From an uncultured Bacteroidales bacterium (GTDB lineage: Bacteria > Bacteroidota > Bacteroidia > Bacteroidales > Bacteroidaceae): a stretch of 37,839 bases of DNA. Each line of letters starts with the position of its first letter. Within the stretch, counting starts at the first letter, position 1. A program made the position numbers and the translations under genes. Shown here piece after piece: positions 9,401 through 15,787 of the stretch. Below the pieces are notes generated by a model that worked only from the letters and a program-made list of their open reading frames with translations, was not told the origin of the DNA and searched no databases. The stretch covers positions 1 through 37,839 of the forward strand of contig CACYQI010000021.1 in NCBI GenBank assembly GCA_902776455.1. The letters are read 5' to 3'.

Positions 9401-9556
9401 TGTAGCATAGGCATAGAACGTGCCGTCCAGCGCCCGCTGCACCGTGGGATCGGGGAAGTCGGAGCCATAGACGGGATTGGAATACTTCTTCTGTGCGAAG
9501 GCCGGCATTGCTACGAAGGCCATAAGCAAGGCGGCAAATACTGTTCTCTTTTTCAT
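6485..9556 (-). CDS. Secreted GH43-family enzyme (arabinanase-like) with GLUG repeats and sorting tail
   Basis: The product has 1023 residues and a signal peptide (1-21, ending PAFA). The GH43 five-blade domain spans about 25-350: SDFPDPTV with general base Asp36, KNSIDPCYVE with Asp155, GGAFEGAMIY with acid Glu217, and SVGSCCNGENSTY followed by GRS, a signature of endo-arabinanase-like subfamilies. A beta-rich region (about 355-500), a helical stretch with heptad-like Leu/Ala (about 515-640), and GLUG-type repeats (IENCYVTGSVTSKGYVGAIG, IRNCYSAAAITG, MENCYAAAPV) follow. The end, LAGQRI...GIYIVNGRKVLK, is a type IX-like tail. The likely substrate is arabinan or an arabinose-containing polymer, which fits the GH51 enzyme later in the window; the exact specificity is not readable. 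A TATCTTTG -7 box lies 33 bases before the ATG. Confidence 0.88.
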   Translation of the reverse strand: MKKRTVFAALLMAFVAMPAFAQKKYSNPVYGSDFPDPTVQRALDGTFYAYATGCKCKKSTDLVHWTDVSGVISRPTWNDSTYVGDDGKRKTDYYSLWAADVNYVDGKYVCYYASALWGNGSRTGIGVAVGDSPTKFTDKGKLFRSTEIGVKNSIDPCYVEEFDKKYIVWGSFNDICIAELTDDALAIKNFSPINNPQPNGSWKRHAGVTKLAGGAFEGAMIYKRGKYYYLFASVGSCCNGENSTYKTVVGRSTKLTGPYTNKQGGQMVSDNYTTIISGNDRWKGPGHNSEIITDDEGQDWLLYHSYDRNNNFNGRLMLLDKITWDRNDWPTIGDGHPSSDEMDAPVFYTGNGANVTYKVVNADLMKSEWRGWNVIASEDCQIASGKGTAFMPCGYAKYGGTFDISQTVSTSISDGLYEMKVNGFDTEHSVEYYVGKVATPVLCPADDGTTAPSSDAVVSNNFLNGKFSQSVYGLVIGGKLTFGMRTKQPLSETERFHVANVNIIYRDKASNADPTALASVLSSYYQMADDFAQSGKPYYNGFNRTMASYKETAEATDDPQTRYNQLLKINKTIDSIQTSIDAYAGLVVEVEALQEKLATAEAGGFSTQEAKDALAEGQQVLADCNLKDRELKTLIARLQAAGHDMMYAYQQGDGTKENPYVILRPEQLDQMHNVLIKDSMIYFVLGADVDMEGIAWEQLNTSTNSFRYRINFDGQGHIIRNLTPVGTKYYPSFFGTMCGEIRNTGFVDAKVEGLSNASGAAVIGGTLGHSTFKDAEDNALPVIIENCYVTGSVTSKGYVGAIGGTLGNSPIIIRNCYSAAAITGNGTSANYSGGLVGRIRTSLTMENCYAAAPVSSPVAGGVVAGEQNSTTPGSIYNNVIAWNPSVATTTPTGTALPFGATTDLDILTNVYTFADMLVNDMEAPGVGLNHLDLCDIAAGWGAPWYKNPTAGNGYPILQWQYDRGDYRELCGFDADNIPTALNDLKDSKALKDLNLPAFNLAGQRIAKPVQKGIYIVNGRKVLK
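6572..6616. repeat. 9-bp tandem repeat encoding the sorting-tail linker of the GH43 enzyme
   Basis: Units GAGGTTAAG, GTCTTTAAG, GGCTTTAGA, GTCCTTAAG and GTCATTAAG read on the minus strand as NDLKDSKALKDLNL, just before the sorting tail. The arrangement is the same as in the GH38 gene. Confidence 0.85.
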
Positions 9557-9588
9557 ACCTTATTTAGCTAAATACATAGTTTTGCATG

Positions 9589-9596
9589 CAAAGATA
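9589..9596 (-). promoter_or_regulatory. Probable -7 box of the GH43 gene
   Basis: TATCTTTG on the minus strand matches the Bacteroidetes consensus TAnnTTTG and lies 33 bases upstream of the start codon. No clear -33 TTTG is seen at the usual spacing. Confidence 0.6.
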
Positions 9597-9701
9597 CAAA
9601 AAAGAATGGAGATTCAGGGCAAGAGATTGGAGATTTTTCCTTTTTCGTGTAAATAAACTATAATTATAGGTCGTGGATTATGAATTGTGAATTAAATTAC
9701 G

Positions 9702-9709
9702 TACCTTTG
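9702..9709 (+). promoter_or_regulatory. Probable -7 box of the TenI/ThiE-like gene
   Basis: TACCTTTG lies 27 bases before ATG 9737. The reading frame stays open upstream to an ATG at 9680, but that would put the promoter inside the gene, so 9737 is the better start. Confidence 0.6.
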
Positions 9710-9736
9710 CAGCAGAAATCGACACAGCGTACTGGA

Positions 9737-10348
9737 ATGAAACTTATTCTGCTCACCTGTCCCGAGTTCTTCGTAGAGGAAGACAAGATACTGACCACTC
9801 TTTTCGAGGAAGGGTTGGACATCCTTCATTTCCGCAAGCCTAACTCCGAGCCAGTCTATTGCGAGCGGCTCCTGAGCCTTCTGCCCGAGCAGTACCGCAA
9901 GAAGATAGTAGTACACGACCACTTCTACCTGCGCGACGAGTTCGGACTCCTGGGCATCCACCTCAACAAGCGGCATCCGGAAGCCCCGGCTTCCTATAGC
10001 GGCCCCATCACCCGCACCTGCTACGACCTGCAGAGCGTAGTGGAGCAAAAGCCCAAATGCGAGTATGTATTGCTGCGCAACATCTTCGACAGCATCTCGG
10101 AGAGCGAGAACAAAGCCTCCTTCACTACCGACGAACTGCTGGCCGCAGCACGCGAAGGCATCATCGACCGCAAGGTAATAGCCGAAGGAGGCGTGTCGCT
10201 CGAGAACATCGGCCAAGTGCGGGAATGGGGCTTCGGCGGCGTGGCCATAAGGGGCGACCTGTGGAACCACTTCGACATTCACTCGCAGCGCGACTACAAA
10301 GGCCTCATCGCGCACTTCCGCAAGCTGAGGAAAGCTGCCTCTGCCTGA
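9737..10348 (+). CDS. ThiE/TenI-family protein (thiamine phosphate synthase-like)
   Basis: The product has 203 residues starting MKLILLTCPEFF. The TIM-barrel phosphate-binding pattern is visible: FEEGLDILHFRKP near the N-terminus, KKIVVHDHFYLRDEFGLLGIHLNKRHP in the middle, VIAEGGVSLENIGQVREWGFGGVAIRGDLW near the end. True ThiE uses a QLREK-type motif and a clear DRVD loop; the HFRKP and HDHFYL forms here are divergent and closer to TenI-like paralogues. No TPP riboswitch or other thiamine gene is adjacent. The prs gene starts 67 bases downstream on the same strand, separated by a 9-bp tandem repeat. The barrel family is fairly sure; thiamine phosphate synthase activity is not. Confidence 0.75.
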   Translation: MKLILLTCPEFFVEEDKILTTLFEEGLDILHFRKPNSEPVYCERLLSLLPEQYRKKIVVHDHFYLRDEFGLLGIHLNKRHPEAPASYSGPITRTCYDLQSVVEQKPKCEYVLLRNIFDSISESENKASFTTDELLAAAREGIIDRKVIAEGGVSLENIGQVREWGFGGVAIRGDLWNHFDIHSQRDYKGLIAHFRKLRKAASA

Positions 10349-10363
10349 ACGCAGCTCGACTCG

Positions 10364-10399
10364 GAACGCTCAGAACACTCAGAACATTCAGAACTATCA
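10364..10399. repeat. 9-bp tandem repeat, four copies
   Basis: GAACGCTCA, GAACACTCA, GAACATTCA and GAACTATCA fill most of the 67-bp gap before prs. The period is the same as in the coding linker repeats at 1641 and 6572, but the sequence differs. Confidence 0.75.
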
Positions 10400-10415
10400 G
10401 ATACTTAATAACGCT

Positions 10416-11354
10416 ATGGAAGCAAAAAGGTCATTCAAGGTGTTCTCGGGCACCAAGTCTCTTTATCTGGCAGAGAAAATCTGCCAACACTTAGGTTGCG
10501 AGCTGGGCAACCTTTCTATCACACACTTCTCCGACGGCGAGTTTGAAGTCTGCTTCGAGGAATCCATCCGAGGGGTGGACGTCTTCCTCGTGCAGAGCAC
10601 TTTCCCCAATGCCGACAATTTGATGGAACTGCTCCTGATGATTGATGCCGCCAAACGTGCTTCGGCACGCACCATCAACGCCGTAGTCCCCTATTTCGGC
10701 TGGGCGCGACAGGACCGCAAGAGCAAGCCTCGTGTCAGCATCGCAGCCAAGTTGGTGGCCGACATGCTGAGTGTAGCCGGCATCACACGTCTCATCACGA
10801 TGGACCTCCATGCCGACCAGGAGCAGGGATTCTTCAATGTTCCCGTTGACCACCTCTACGCATCCAGCGTACTGTTGCCTTACATTCAGAGTCTCCACCT
10901 CGAGAACCTCGTCATCGCTACACCCGATGTGGGCGGCTCGAAACGTGCCAGCACCTACAGCAAGTACTTGAACTGCCCAATGGTGCTCTGCAACAAGACC
11001 CGCAAGAAAGCCAACGAAGTGGCAAGCATGGACATCATCGGCGACGTGACGGATGCCGACGTCGTCCTCGTTGACGATATGGTCGATACGGCAGGCACCA
11101 TCACGAAAGCCGCCGACCTGATGAAGAAGAACGGCGCCCGAAGCGTGCGAGCTATCGCCAGCCACGGCGTGATGAGCGGACCGGCCAACGAGCGCGTCGA
11201 AGCCTCTGCCATCGAAGAGATGGTCTTCACAGACAGCATCCCCTACGACAACCGCTGCCCAAAGGTGAAGCAGCTGTCTATTGCCGAGCTGATTGCCAAG
11301 ACGATACAATGCGTGGAGAACAACGAAAGCATCTCCAAGCAGTACCTCATCTGA
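10416..11354 (+). CDS. prs: Ribose-phosphate pyrophosphokinase
   Basis: This 312-residue cytoplasmic enzyme transfers pyrophosphate from ATP to ribose 5-phosphate to make PRPP for purine, pyrimidine, NAD and amino-acid synthesis. It has the family's usual length. Visible motifs are FSDGEFEVCFEESIRG (N-terminal domain), YFGWARQDRKSKPR (ATP-binding flexible loop), MDLHADQEQGFF (metal/catalytic segment), ATPDVGGSKRA, and the PRPP-binding loop VVLVDDMVDTAGTI. The start at ATG 10416 (MEAKRSFKVFSGTKS) fits bacterial Prs alignments. It lies between the ThiE/TenI-like gene and the PAP2 gene on the same strand. I see no nearby TAnnTTTG box. Confidence 0.96.
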   Translation: MEAKRSFKVFSGTKSLYLAEKICQHLGCELGNLSITHFSDGEFEVCFEESIRGVDVFLVQSTFPNADNLMELLLMIDAAKRASARTINAVVPYFGWARQDRKSKPRVSIAAKLVADMLSVAGITRLITMDLHADQEQGFFNVPVDHLYASSVLLPYIQSLHLENLVIATPDVGGSKRASTYSKYLNCPMVLCNKTRKKANEVASMDIIGDVTDADVVLVDDMVDTAGTITKAADLMKKNGARSVRAIASHGVMSGPANERVEASAIEEMVFTDSIPYDNRCPKVKQLSIAELIAKTIQCVENNESISKQYLI

Positions 11355-11374
11355 ACACTCCACAGGTCTCGGTC

Positions 11375-11440
11375 AGTCCCACCATGGGAGGACTGCAGTC
11401 CTACCACGGGAAAACTCCAGTCCTCCCGTGGTAGGACTGG
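11375..11440. repeat. Three-copy 22-bp array with palindromic units
   Basis: Units start at 11375, 11397 and 11419 (AGTCCCACCATGGG..., AGTCCTACCACGGG..., AGTCCTCCCGTGGT...). Each approximates a 20-bp palindrome of the form AGTCCnnCCryGGnnGGACT, followed by 2 bases. It lies between the prs stop and the PAP2 start. Period and palindromic core match the other 22-bp arrays, though the sequence differs. Confidence 0.8.
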
Positions 11441-11471
11441 AATCGCTCCTGCACACCCCAGAAACCAATCC

Positions 11472-12812
11472 ATGAAGAAACTCATCCTGTCCCTGCTGCT
11501 GTCCTGCTTCGCTACTGCGGGCATGAGTCAGGACTCCTTGACGTATGCCATTATAAAGCAGGCACTTCTGGAGGACAGTCTTGCTCGGGAAGAGATGCGC
11601 TTCAACCGCGACGGCATCTTTATGCCCCTGCGCGGAATCATCCAAACCTTTACCCATCGCAGCTTCAACCGGCTGCCCGGTCCCTTCGTCAACAAGGAAA
11701 AGCACCCCGAAGACTGGGGGGTGGCTCTCTCGCCGCTGGCCGCAACGTGGGTGATGAAAGCCTTTGGCGTGAAGTCGCGCAGCACGACGCGACGCATGCT
11801 TACTGCCAACGGACTTGCCCTCGGCTTGACCGTCGGCCTGTCGCAAACGCTCAGATGGAGCGTGACGGAGGAACGTCCGGACCATTCCGACTCCCACGGT
11901 CTCCCCTCCATGCATGCATCGCTGGCCTTTATGGGTGCCACGGTGCTCAGTCGCGAGTACGGCCACATCAGCCATTGGATAACGATTGGCGGCTATGCTG
12001 CTGCCACCGGGACGCAGATGCTGCGCATCGGGCACAATCGCCACTGGATGAACGACATATTCCTCGGTGCCGGCATCGGCGTGGTCAGCACCCATCTCGC
12101 CTACTACCTCACCGATAAAATCCTCGGAAGGAAGGGCATAGCGACCCCCTCCAAACCTCCCCGAGGGGAGGCTTTCTGCTGCGAAAAAACTCTCCCCTTC
12201 GGGGGAGATGGAGAGGGGTCTGGCTCCGGCTTCCGATTGGTCTCAGGCACAGAGACAAACGGCCGAACACTTGACGTTGCCGACTTTGCCGAAACTGCAT
12301 CCGACTTCGACATGACCGACGTGAAACTTCGCAGCAGCGCATCCATCACTTCGGGCTTCGAGGCGGAATGGGCTGTCACGCCCAGCATCTCCCTCTCTGC
12401 CATTGGCCGCTACACCCTCTCTCAAGCGAAGCTGGAGATTCCCTCACCTTCCATAACGGCTTGGGGCGAACAGATTCACATCTACCACGGCAACGTGGCC
12501 TTGGGTTGGTTCCTGCCGCCTTTGGTGCAGAAGAAAGGAGGCAGCATGCGATTCGGCACGCGGACGCTTTGGGGGGTGCGCTACAACGAAGGCGTCATGT
12601 TCCGCCGCGTAGCACAAGGGATGCAGATGGGCGAGAACTTGCTCTACATCAAGCCGCAACTGCGCGCCGAAGGCGGAGCGGGCATCGTCATCGACATGCA
12701 GCAAAGCCACAACCAGACCGTAGGCTTCTCGTTTGACTACCTCCACACTTTCGGCACGCACTTCCTGGCCAACCGATGGGTAATAGCTTCCACTTGGAAA
12801 GCCTTGTTCTGA
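11472..12812 (+). CDS. PAP2-family membrane-associated phosphatase with C-terminal beta-rich domain and in-frame palindromic insert
   Basis: The product has 446 residues. A signal peptide (1-19, ending AGMS) is followed by a PAP2 acid phosphatase core: ERP (134-136), LPSMHAS (144-150, in place of PSGH) and RIGHNRHWMNDIFLG (185-199), which give the conserved Arg, His, Arg-His and Asp of the family. These enzymes dephosphorylate lipid phosphates or undecaprenyl pyrophosphate. Residues 224-250 (ATPSKPPRGEAFCCEKTLPF...) are the translation of a repeat element (12142-12221) that also occurs in the GH51 gene, placed between the PAP2 core and the C-terminal part. Residues 260-446 look like outer-membrane beta-strand sequence ending in ALF. 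ATG 11472 gives a clear signal peptide. It could act in lipid A or bactoprenol metabolism; the polysaccharide genes downstream make bactoprenol plausible. Confidence 0.85.
   Translation: MKKLILSLLLSCFATAGMSQDSLTYAIIKQALLEDSLAREEMRFNRDGIFMPLRGIIQTFTHRSFNRLPGPFVNKEKHPEDWGVALSPLAATWVMKAFGVKSRSTTRRMLTANGLALGLTVGLSQTLRWSVTEERPDHSDSHGLPSMHASLAFMGATVLSREYGHISHWITIGGYAAATGTQMLRIGHNRHWMNDIFLGAGIGVVSTHLAYYLTDKILGRKGIATPSKPPRGEAFCCEKTLPFGGDGEGSGSGFRLVSGTETNGRTLDVADFAETASDFDMTDVKLRSSASITSGFEAEWAVTPSISLSAIGRYTLSQAKLEIPSPSITAWGEQIHIYHGNVALGWFLPPLVQKKGGSMRFGTRTLWGVRYNEGVMFRRVAQGMQMGENLLYIKPQLRAEGGAGIVIDMQQSHNQTVGFSFDYLHTFGTHFLANRWVIASTWKALF
12142..12221. repeat. Palindromic repeat module inside the PAP2 coding sequence
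   Basis: CGACCCCCTCCAAACC, CCCCGAGGGGAGGCTT, then CTCTCCCCTTCGGGGGAGAT form two consecutive hairpins. The same approximately 79-bp module, with a few substitutions, is at 31443-31521 inside the GH51 gene, where it is translated from the opposite DNA strand of the module. The frame stays open through it. Confidence 0.85.
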
Positions 12813-12915
12813 GTTTGCCTTTGTACTACTTTGTACTATTTTAACATTATTTCACTTTGCTTTGCAATGTACAGATAACAAAAATAAGGCTTTCTGCTCT
12901 TTTTATGGCATTTCT

Positions 12916-12947
12916 TTTGGTTGATTTTCAAATTATTCTTAACTTTG
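12916..12947 (+). promoter_or_regulatory. Promoter of the CapD-type gene
   Basis: TTTG at 12916-12919 and TAACTTTG at 12940-12947 are 20 bases apart, matching the Bacteroidetes TTTG-N19-TAnnTTTG form. Transcription would start near 12953, so ATG 12978 is preferred over the in-frame ATG at 12921, which lies inside the promoter. Confidence 0.7.
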
Positions 12948-12977
12948 CGCCTAATTATTATAGGACAAACTACACTT

Positions 12978-15017
12978 ATGAAATTCCTATCGAAAATCGT
13001 CAATTGGTACTTTAGCCGGAACGCGCTCCCCTATTGGTGCATCCTGCTCATCGACTATACCATCATCATTTTCAGCGGTTATCTCGCCTACTACCTCTTC
13101 AACGGAGGCGAACAAGTCACAAGACATTTCTGGCCCATCTTCCACGACCTCTGCATCCTGCTCATCCCCTATACAGTGGCCTTCCGCCTTTGCCACACCT
13201 ACAGCGGCATCTTCCGCTACAGCAGTTTCGTTGACCTTGCACGCATCTGCTTTGCCATGCTGCTTGGCTCCTTCTTCGCCTACATCGCCTACCTGCTGAT
13301 TCCCGCACACAACAATATCTTCCTCGAACACCATCCCCGCCTGATACTCCTGCTCATTTTTGCCACAACGCTCATGTGCGCCGTACGCATCACGGTCAAG
13401 TCCATCTACGACCTCTACCGCTACAATGGCGCGGGCAAACGCATCTTCATCTTCGGCACACAGCACGGCGGCATCAGCCTCGCCAAGAGCATACGCAACG
13501 AAGCTTCCAAGAGATACACCATCAAAGGCTTCGTCAGCCACGATGCCGACATGAAGGGAAAGTGGCTGATGGGCGTTCCCGTTTGGGGCGAGGACGAAGA
13601 CATCGTGGAAATCATGAAGAAGTCGCACGTCTCTACCCTCATGGTCAGCCCCGTGCAGACGGCTCACTTCCGCGAGCAGGAGGCACTCGTCAACGCCCTC
13701 ATAGCCGCTGGCATCAAAATCATGATGATGCCCAACACGGAGGAGGAATGGGACGGAAAGAGCGAGTTGCGCTCCAGCCTGCTGCATGAGGTCGATATCG
13801 AAGACTTGCTGCCACGGCAGAAGATAGAAGTCGATATGCAAGCCATCGGCCGTCAGCTGAATGCCAACCGCGTCCTCATCACCGGAGCCGCTGGCAGCAT
13901 CGGCAGCGAAATGGTGTACCAGGTGGCACGCTTCGAGCCGAAGGAAATGATTCTCATCGACCAAGCCGAGACACCCATGCACGACGTGCGCCGCGTCATG
14001 GCAAGCAAATACCCCAGCATCCCCTGTCAGACCATCGTGGCAAGCATCACCAACCAGACGTTCATGGAGGACATCTTCCGCCGCTACCGACCCGAATACG
14101 TCTTCCATGCCGCGGCCTACAAGCATGTGCCCATGATGGAGGACAATCCCGCCATGGCCGTGCAGAACAACATCAACGGCACGCGCATCATCGCCGACCT
14201 TGCCGTCAAGTACGGAACAAAGAAGTTCGTGATGATTTCCACCGACAAGGCCGTCAACCCCACCAACGTGATGGGATGCTCGAAGCGCATCTGCGAGATA
14301 TACTGCCAGTCGCTCAACAGAGCCATCGAGAAGGTCAGGGAGCAAGGGGCAAGGAGCAAGGAGCAAGGAGCAGGGGGCAAGGGCTGGGAGAATACCAACA
14401 GCCAGAGCAATCCTCCTGCCCCTTGCTCCTTGCCCCTTGCCCCTTGTTGCCCCCTGCAGGCCAACGGTGAACTGCCATGCACGCAATTCGTCACCACCCG
14501 CTTCGGCAACGTGCTGGGCAGCAACGGCAGCGTGATTCCCATCTTCAAAGACCAGATAGCCAAAGGCGGCCCCGTGACGGTTACGCATCCCGACATCATC
14601 CGATACTTCATGCTCATCCCCGAAGCCTGCAAACTTGTGCTCGAAGCAGGCACGATGGGCAAGGGTGGAGAAATCTTTGTCTTCGACATGGGCAAACCCG
14701 TCCGCATCGCCGACTTGGCAAAACGCATGATAACGCTGAGCGGCGCACAGGACGTGAAGGTGGAGTTCACCGGCTTGCGCGACGGCGAGAAGCTCTACGA
14801 AGAGGTGCTCAACGATGCCGAACACACCCTGCCTACCGTCCATCCCAAAATCATGGTCGCCAAGGTGCGCGAGTACGACTACGAACAGGCTTGTCAGAAC
14901 GAAGAACGGCTGCTGCAGGCAAGCTACACGTACGACGATATGGCAATCGTGAAAATCATGAAGGAAATCGTGCCAGAGTTCAAGAGCCGCCAGTCGAAGT
15001 ACGAAGCTTTGGATTGA
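12978..15017 (+). CDS. CapD/PglF-type nucleotide-sugar 4,6-dehydratase (membrane form) with an in-frame repeat insert
   Basis: The product has 679 residues. About four membrane segments (roughly 18-42, 56-72, 88-110, 120-140) are followed by a first Rossmann-like domain (RIFIFGTQHGGISLAKSI, 155-172). The extended SDR catalytic domain comes next: GAAGSIGSE (303-311), YVFHAAAYKHVPMMEDNP, STDKAVNPTNVMGCSKR (Met in place of the usual SDR Tyr, typical of this family), TRFGNVLGSNGSVIPIF, GLRDGEKLYEE. The family oxidises and dehydrates UDP-HexNAc at C4/C6 for capsule or glycan synthesis. About 40 residues (453-493, VREQGARSKEQG...PLAPCCPLQ) are extra compared with the usual short loop before TQFVTTRFGN; they are encoded by a palindromic repeat (14336-14457). 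WecA, Wzi and glycosyltransferase genes are nearby. Confidence 0.9.
   Translation: MKFLSKIVNWYFSRNALPYWCILLIDYTIIIFSGYLAYYLFNGGEQVTRHFWPIFHDLCILLIPYTVAFRLCHTYSGIFRYSSFVDLARICFAMLLGSFFAYIAYLLIPAHNNIFLEHHPRLILLLIFATTLMCAVRITVKSIYDLYRYNGAGKRIFIFGTQHGGISLAKSIRNEASKRYTIKGFVSHDADMKGKWLMGVPVWGEDEDIVEIMKKSHVSTLMVSPVQTAHFREQEALVNALIAAGIKIMMMPNTEEEWDGKSELRSSLLHEVDIEDLLPRQKIEVDMQAIGRQLNANRVLITGAAGSIGSEMVYQVARFEPKEMILIDQAETPMHDVRRVMASKYPSIPCQTIVASITNQTFMEDIFRRYRPEYVFHAAAYKHVPMMEDNPAMAVQNNINGTRIIADLAVKYGTKKFVMISTDKAVNPTNVMGCSKRICEIYCQSLNRAIEKVREQGARSKEQGAGGKGWENTNSQSNPPAPCSLPLAPCCPLQANGELPCTQFVTTRFGNVLGSNGSVIPIFKDQIAKGGPVTVTHPDIIRYFMLIPEACKLVLEAGTMGKGGEIFVFDMGKPVRIADLAKRMITLSGAQDVKVEFTGLRDGEKLYEEVLNDAEHTLPTVHPKIMVAKVREYDYEQACQNEERLLQASYTYDDMAIVKIMKEIVPEFKSRQSKYEALD
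14336..14457. repeat. About 120-bp palindromic repeat inserted in frame in the CapD-type gene
   Basis: The outer arms are (G)GGCAAGGAGCAAGG-type on the left and CCTTGCTCCTTGCCCCTTGC-type on the right. The centre, GAATACCAACAGCCAGAGCA followed by ATCCTCCTGC (14390-14419), is present in reverse orientation between genes at 20257-20286 with about 26 of 30 bases identical. This shows that a dispersed element, not ordinary coding sequence, makes up this part of the gene. Confidence 0.85.
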
Positions 15018-15160
15018 GCACAGAAAGTTGAAAGTGTCTGTGTCTTTTTTTTCCGTGTAAGAAATGTAAGATATGTAAGAAATAAAGAAAACCTCTTAGT
15101 AATTTAGCTATTTACAGGGCGTTAGCAAATTCTTCACTCTTCACTTCGCCGAAGGCGACA

Positions 15161-15608
15161 TTTCCTGACTTCGTCGATGCGTCACCCAAATTGACTTAGC
15201 AGTTTCTTAAGGTCGAAGAATGGCTTGATGGTTTGCTGCTCTTCGGTGAGGAACAAAGTCCGTCGCTCTGTCCCATCCATCCCGTCTGTCTTTATGTCGA
15301 TGGTGATTATGGTCTTGGCGATGTCTATCACCTTGTCCGCGCTGAGCCCGATGTCGGTGAGACGGAGTATGCGCTCGAGTTCCTTGTAGACTTCGTATGC
15401 CACGAAGCAGATGCAGACGTGCGCCTCTATCCGCCGCTCTGTAAAGTGGAACATGGGACGCATCTCCAAATTGCCCTTGCTGATTCGGAATGCACGCTCT
15501 ACGACCCACAGACCGTGATACTGTCCGATGACCTCTTCGGCAGGCAGGGAGGCATCTGATTATGAGGCGAAGATTTTTCGTAATGAACAAATCGACGAAG
15601 TCAGGAAA
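15161..15608. repeat. Exact 18-bp inverted repeats bracketing the transposase remnant
   Basis: TTTCCTGACTTCGTCGAT (15161-15178) is the exact reverse complement of 15591-15608. The transposase fragment lies between them. The GACTTCGTCGA core also recurs in other repeat modules of the window (about 923, 20173, 33446-33480), so these may be repeat modules, not true insertion-sequence ends. Confidence 0.75.
15182..15559 (-). pseudogene. C-terminal remnant of a DDE transposase (IS4 superfamily, IS1634-like)
   Basis: On the minus strand, after an in-frame stop at 15560-15562, the frame reads EEVIGQYHGLWVVERAFRIS, then MRPMFHFTERRIEAHVCICF, and ends KKLLSQFG. The Y(H)GLWxVERAFR and (K)xRP(x)(F/Y)HxxERRIxAHxxIC motifs are the C-terminal catalytic Glu region of IS1634-type transposases. 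About 125 residues remain of the usual 500 or more, with no start codon, so the gene is dead. It lies between the CapD-type gene and the WecA-type gene, which suggests that an insertion and deletion split the polysaccharide cluster. Confidence 0.8.
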
Positions 15609-15787
15609 ATGCCGTTCCGAAAAATCTGTAGAACACAGTCACCATAGAGACAATGTGCAAGTCGCTGATTAGCAGGAAAAATCAAAATTACAACGTCAAA
15701 GTTGGGTTGAAAATTGAAAATTGAAAGGTGGTTAGGGGTAAGAGGTTAGAGAATACCATTGGCCCCTCAGCATCCCCAACTATCCTC

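Noticed and set aside
9650-9736. TPP riboswitch before the ThiE/TenI-like gene
   Set aside because: No CUGAGA/thi-box type sequence is present in the short leader.
12921-12977. N-terminal extension of the CapD-type gene from ATG 12921
   Set aside because: It overlaps the promoter (12916-12947) and adds no conserved sequence.
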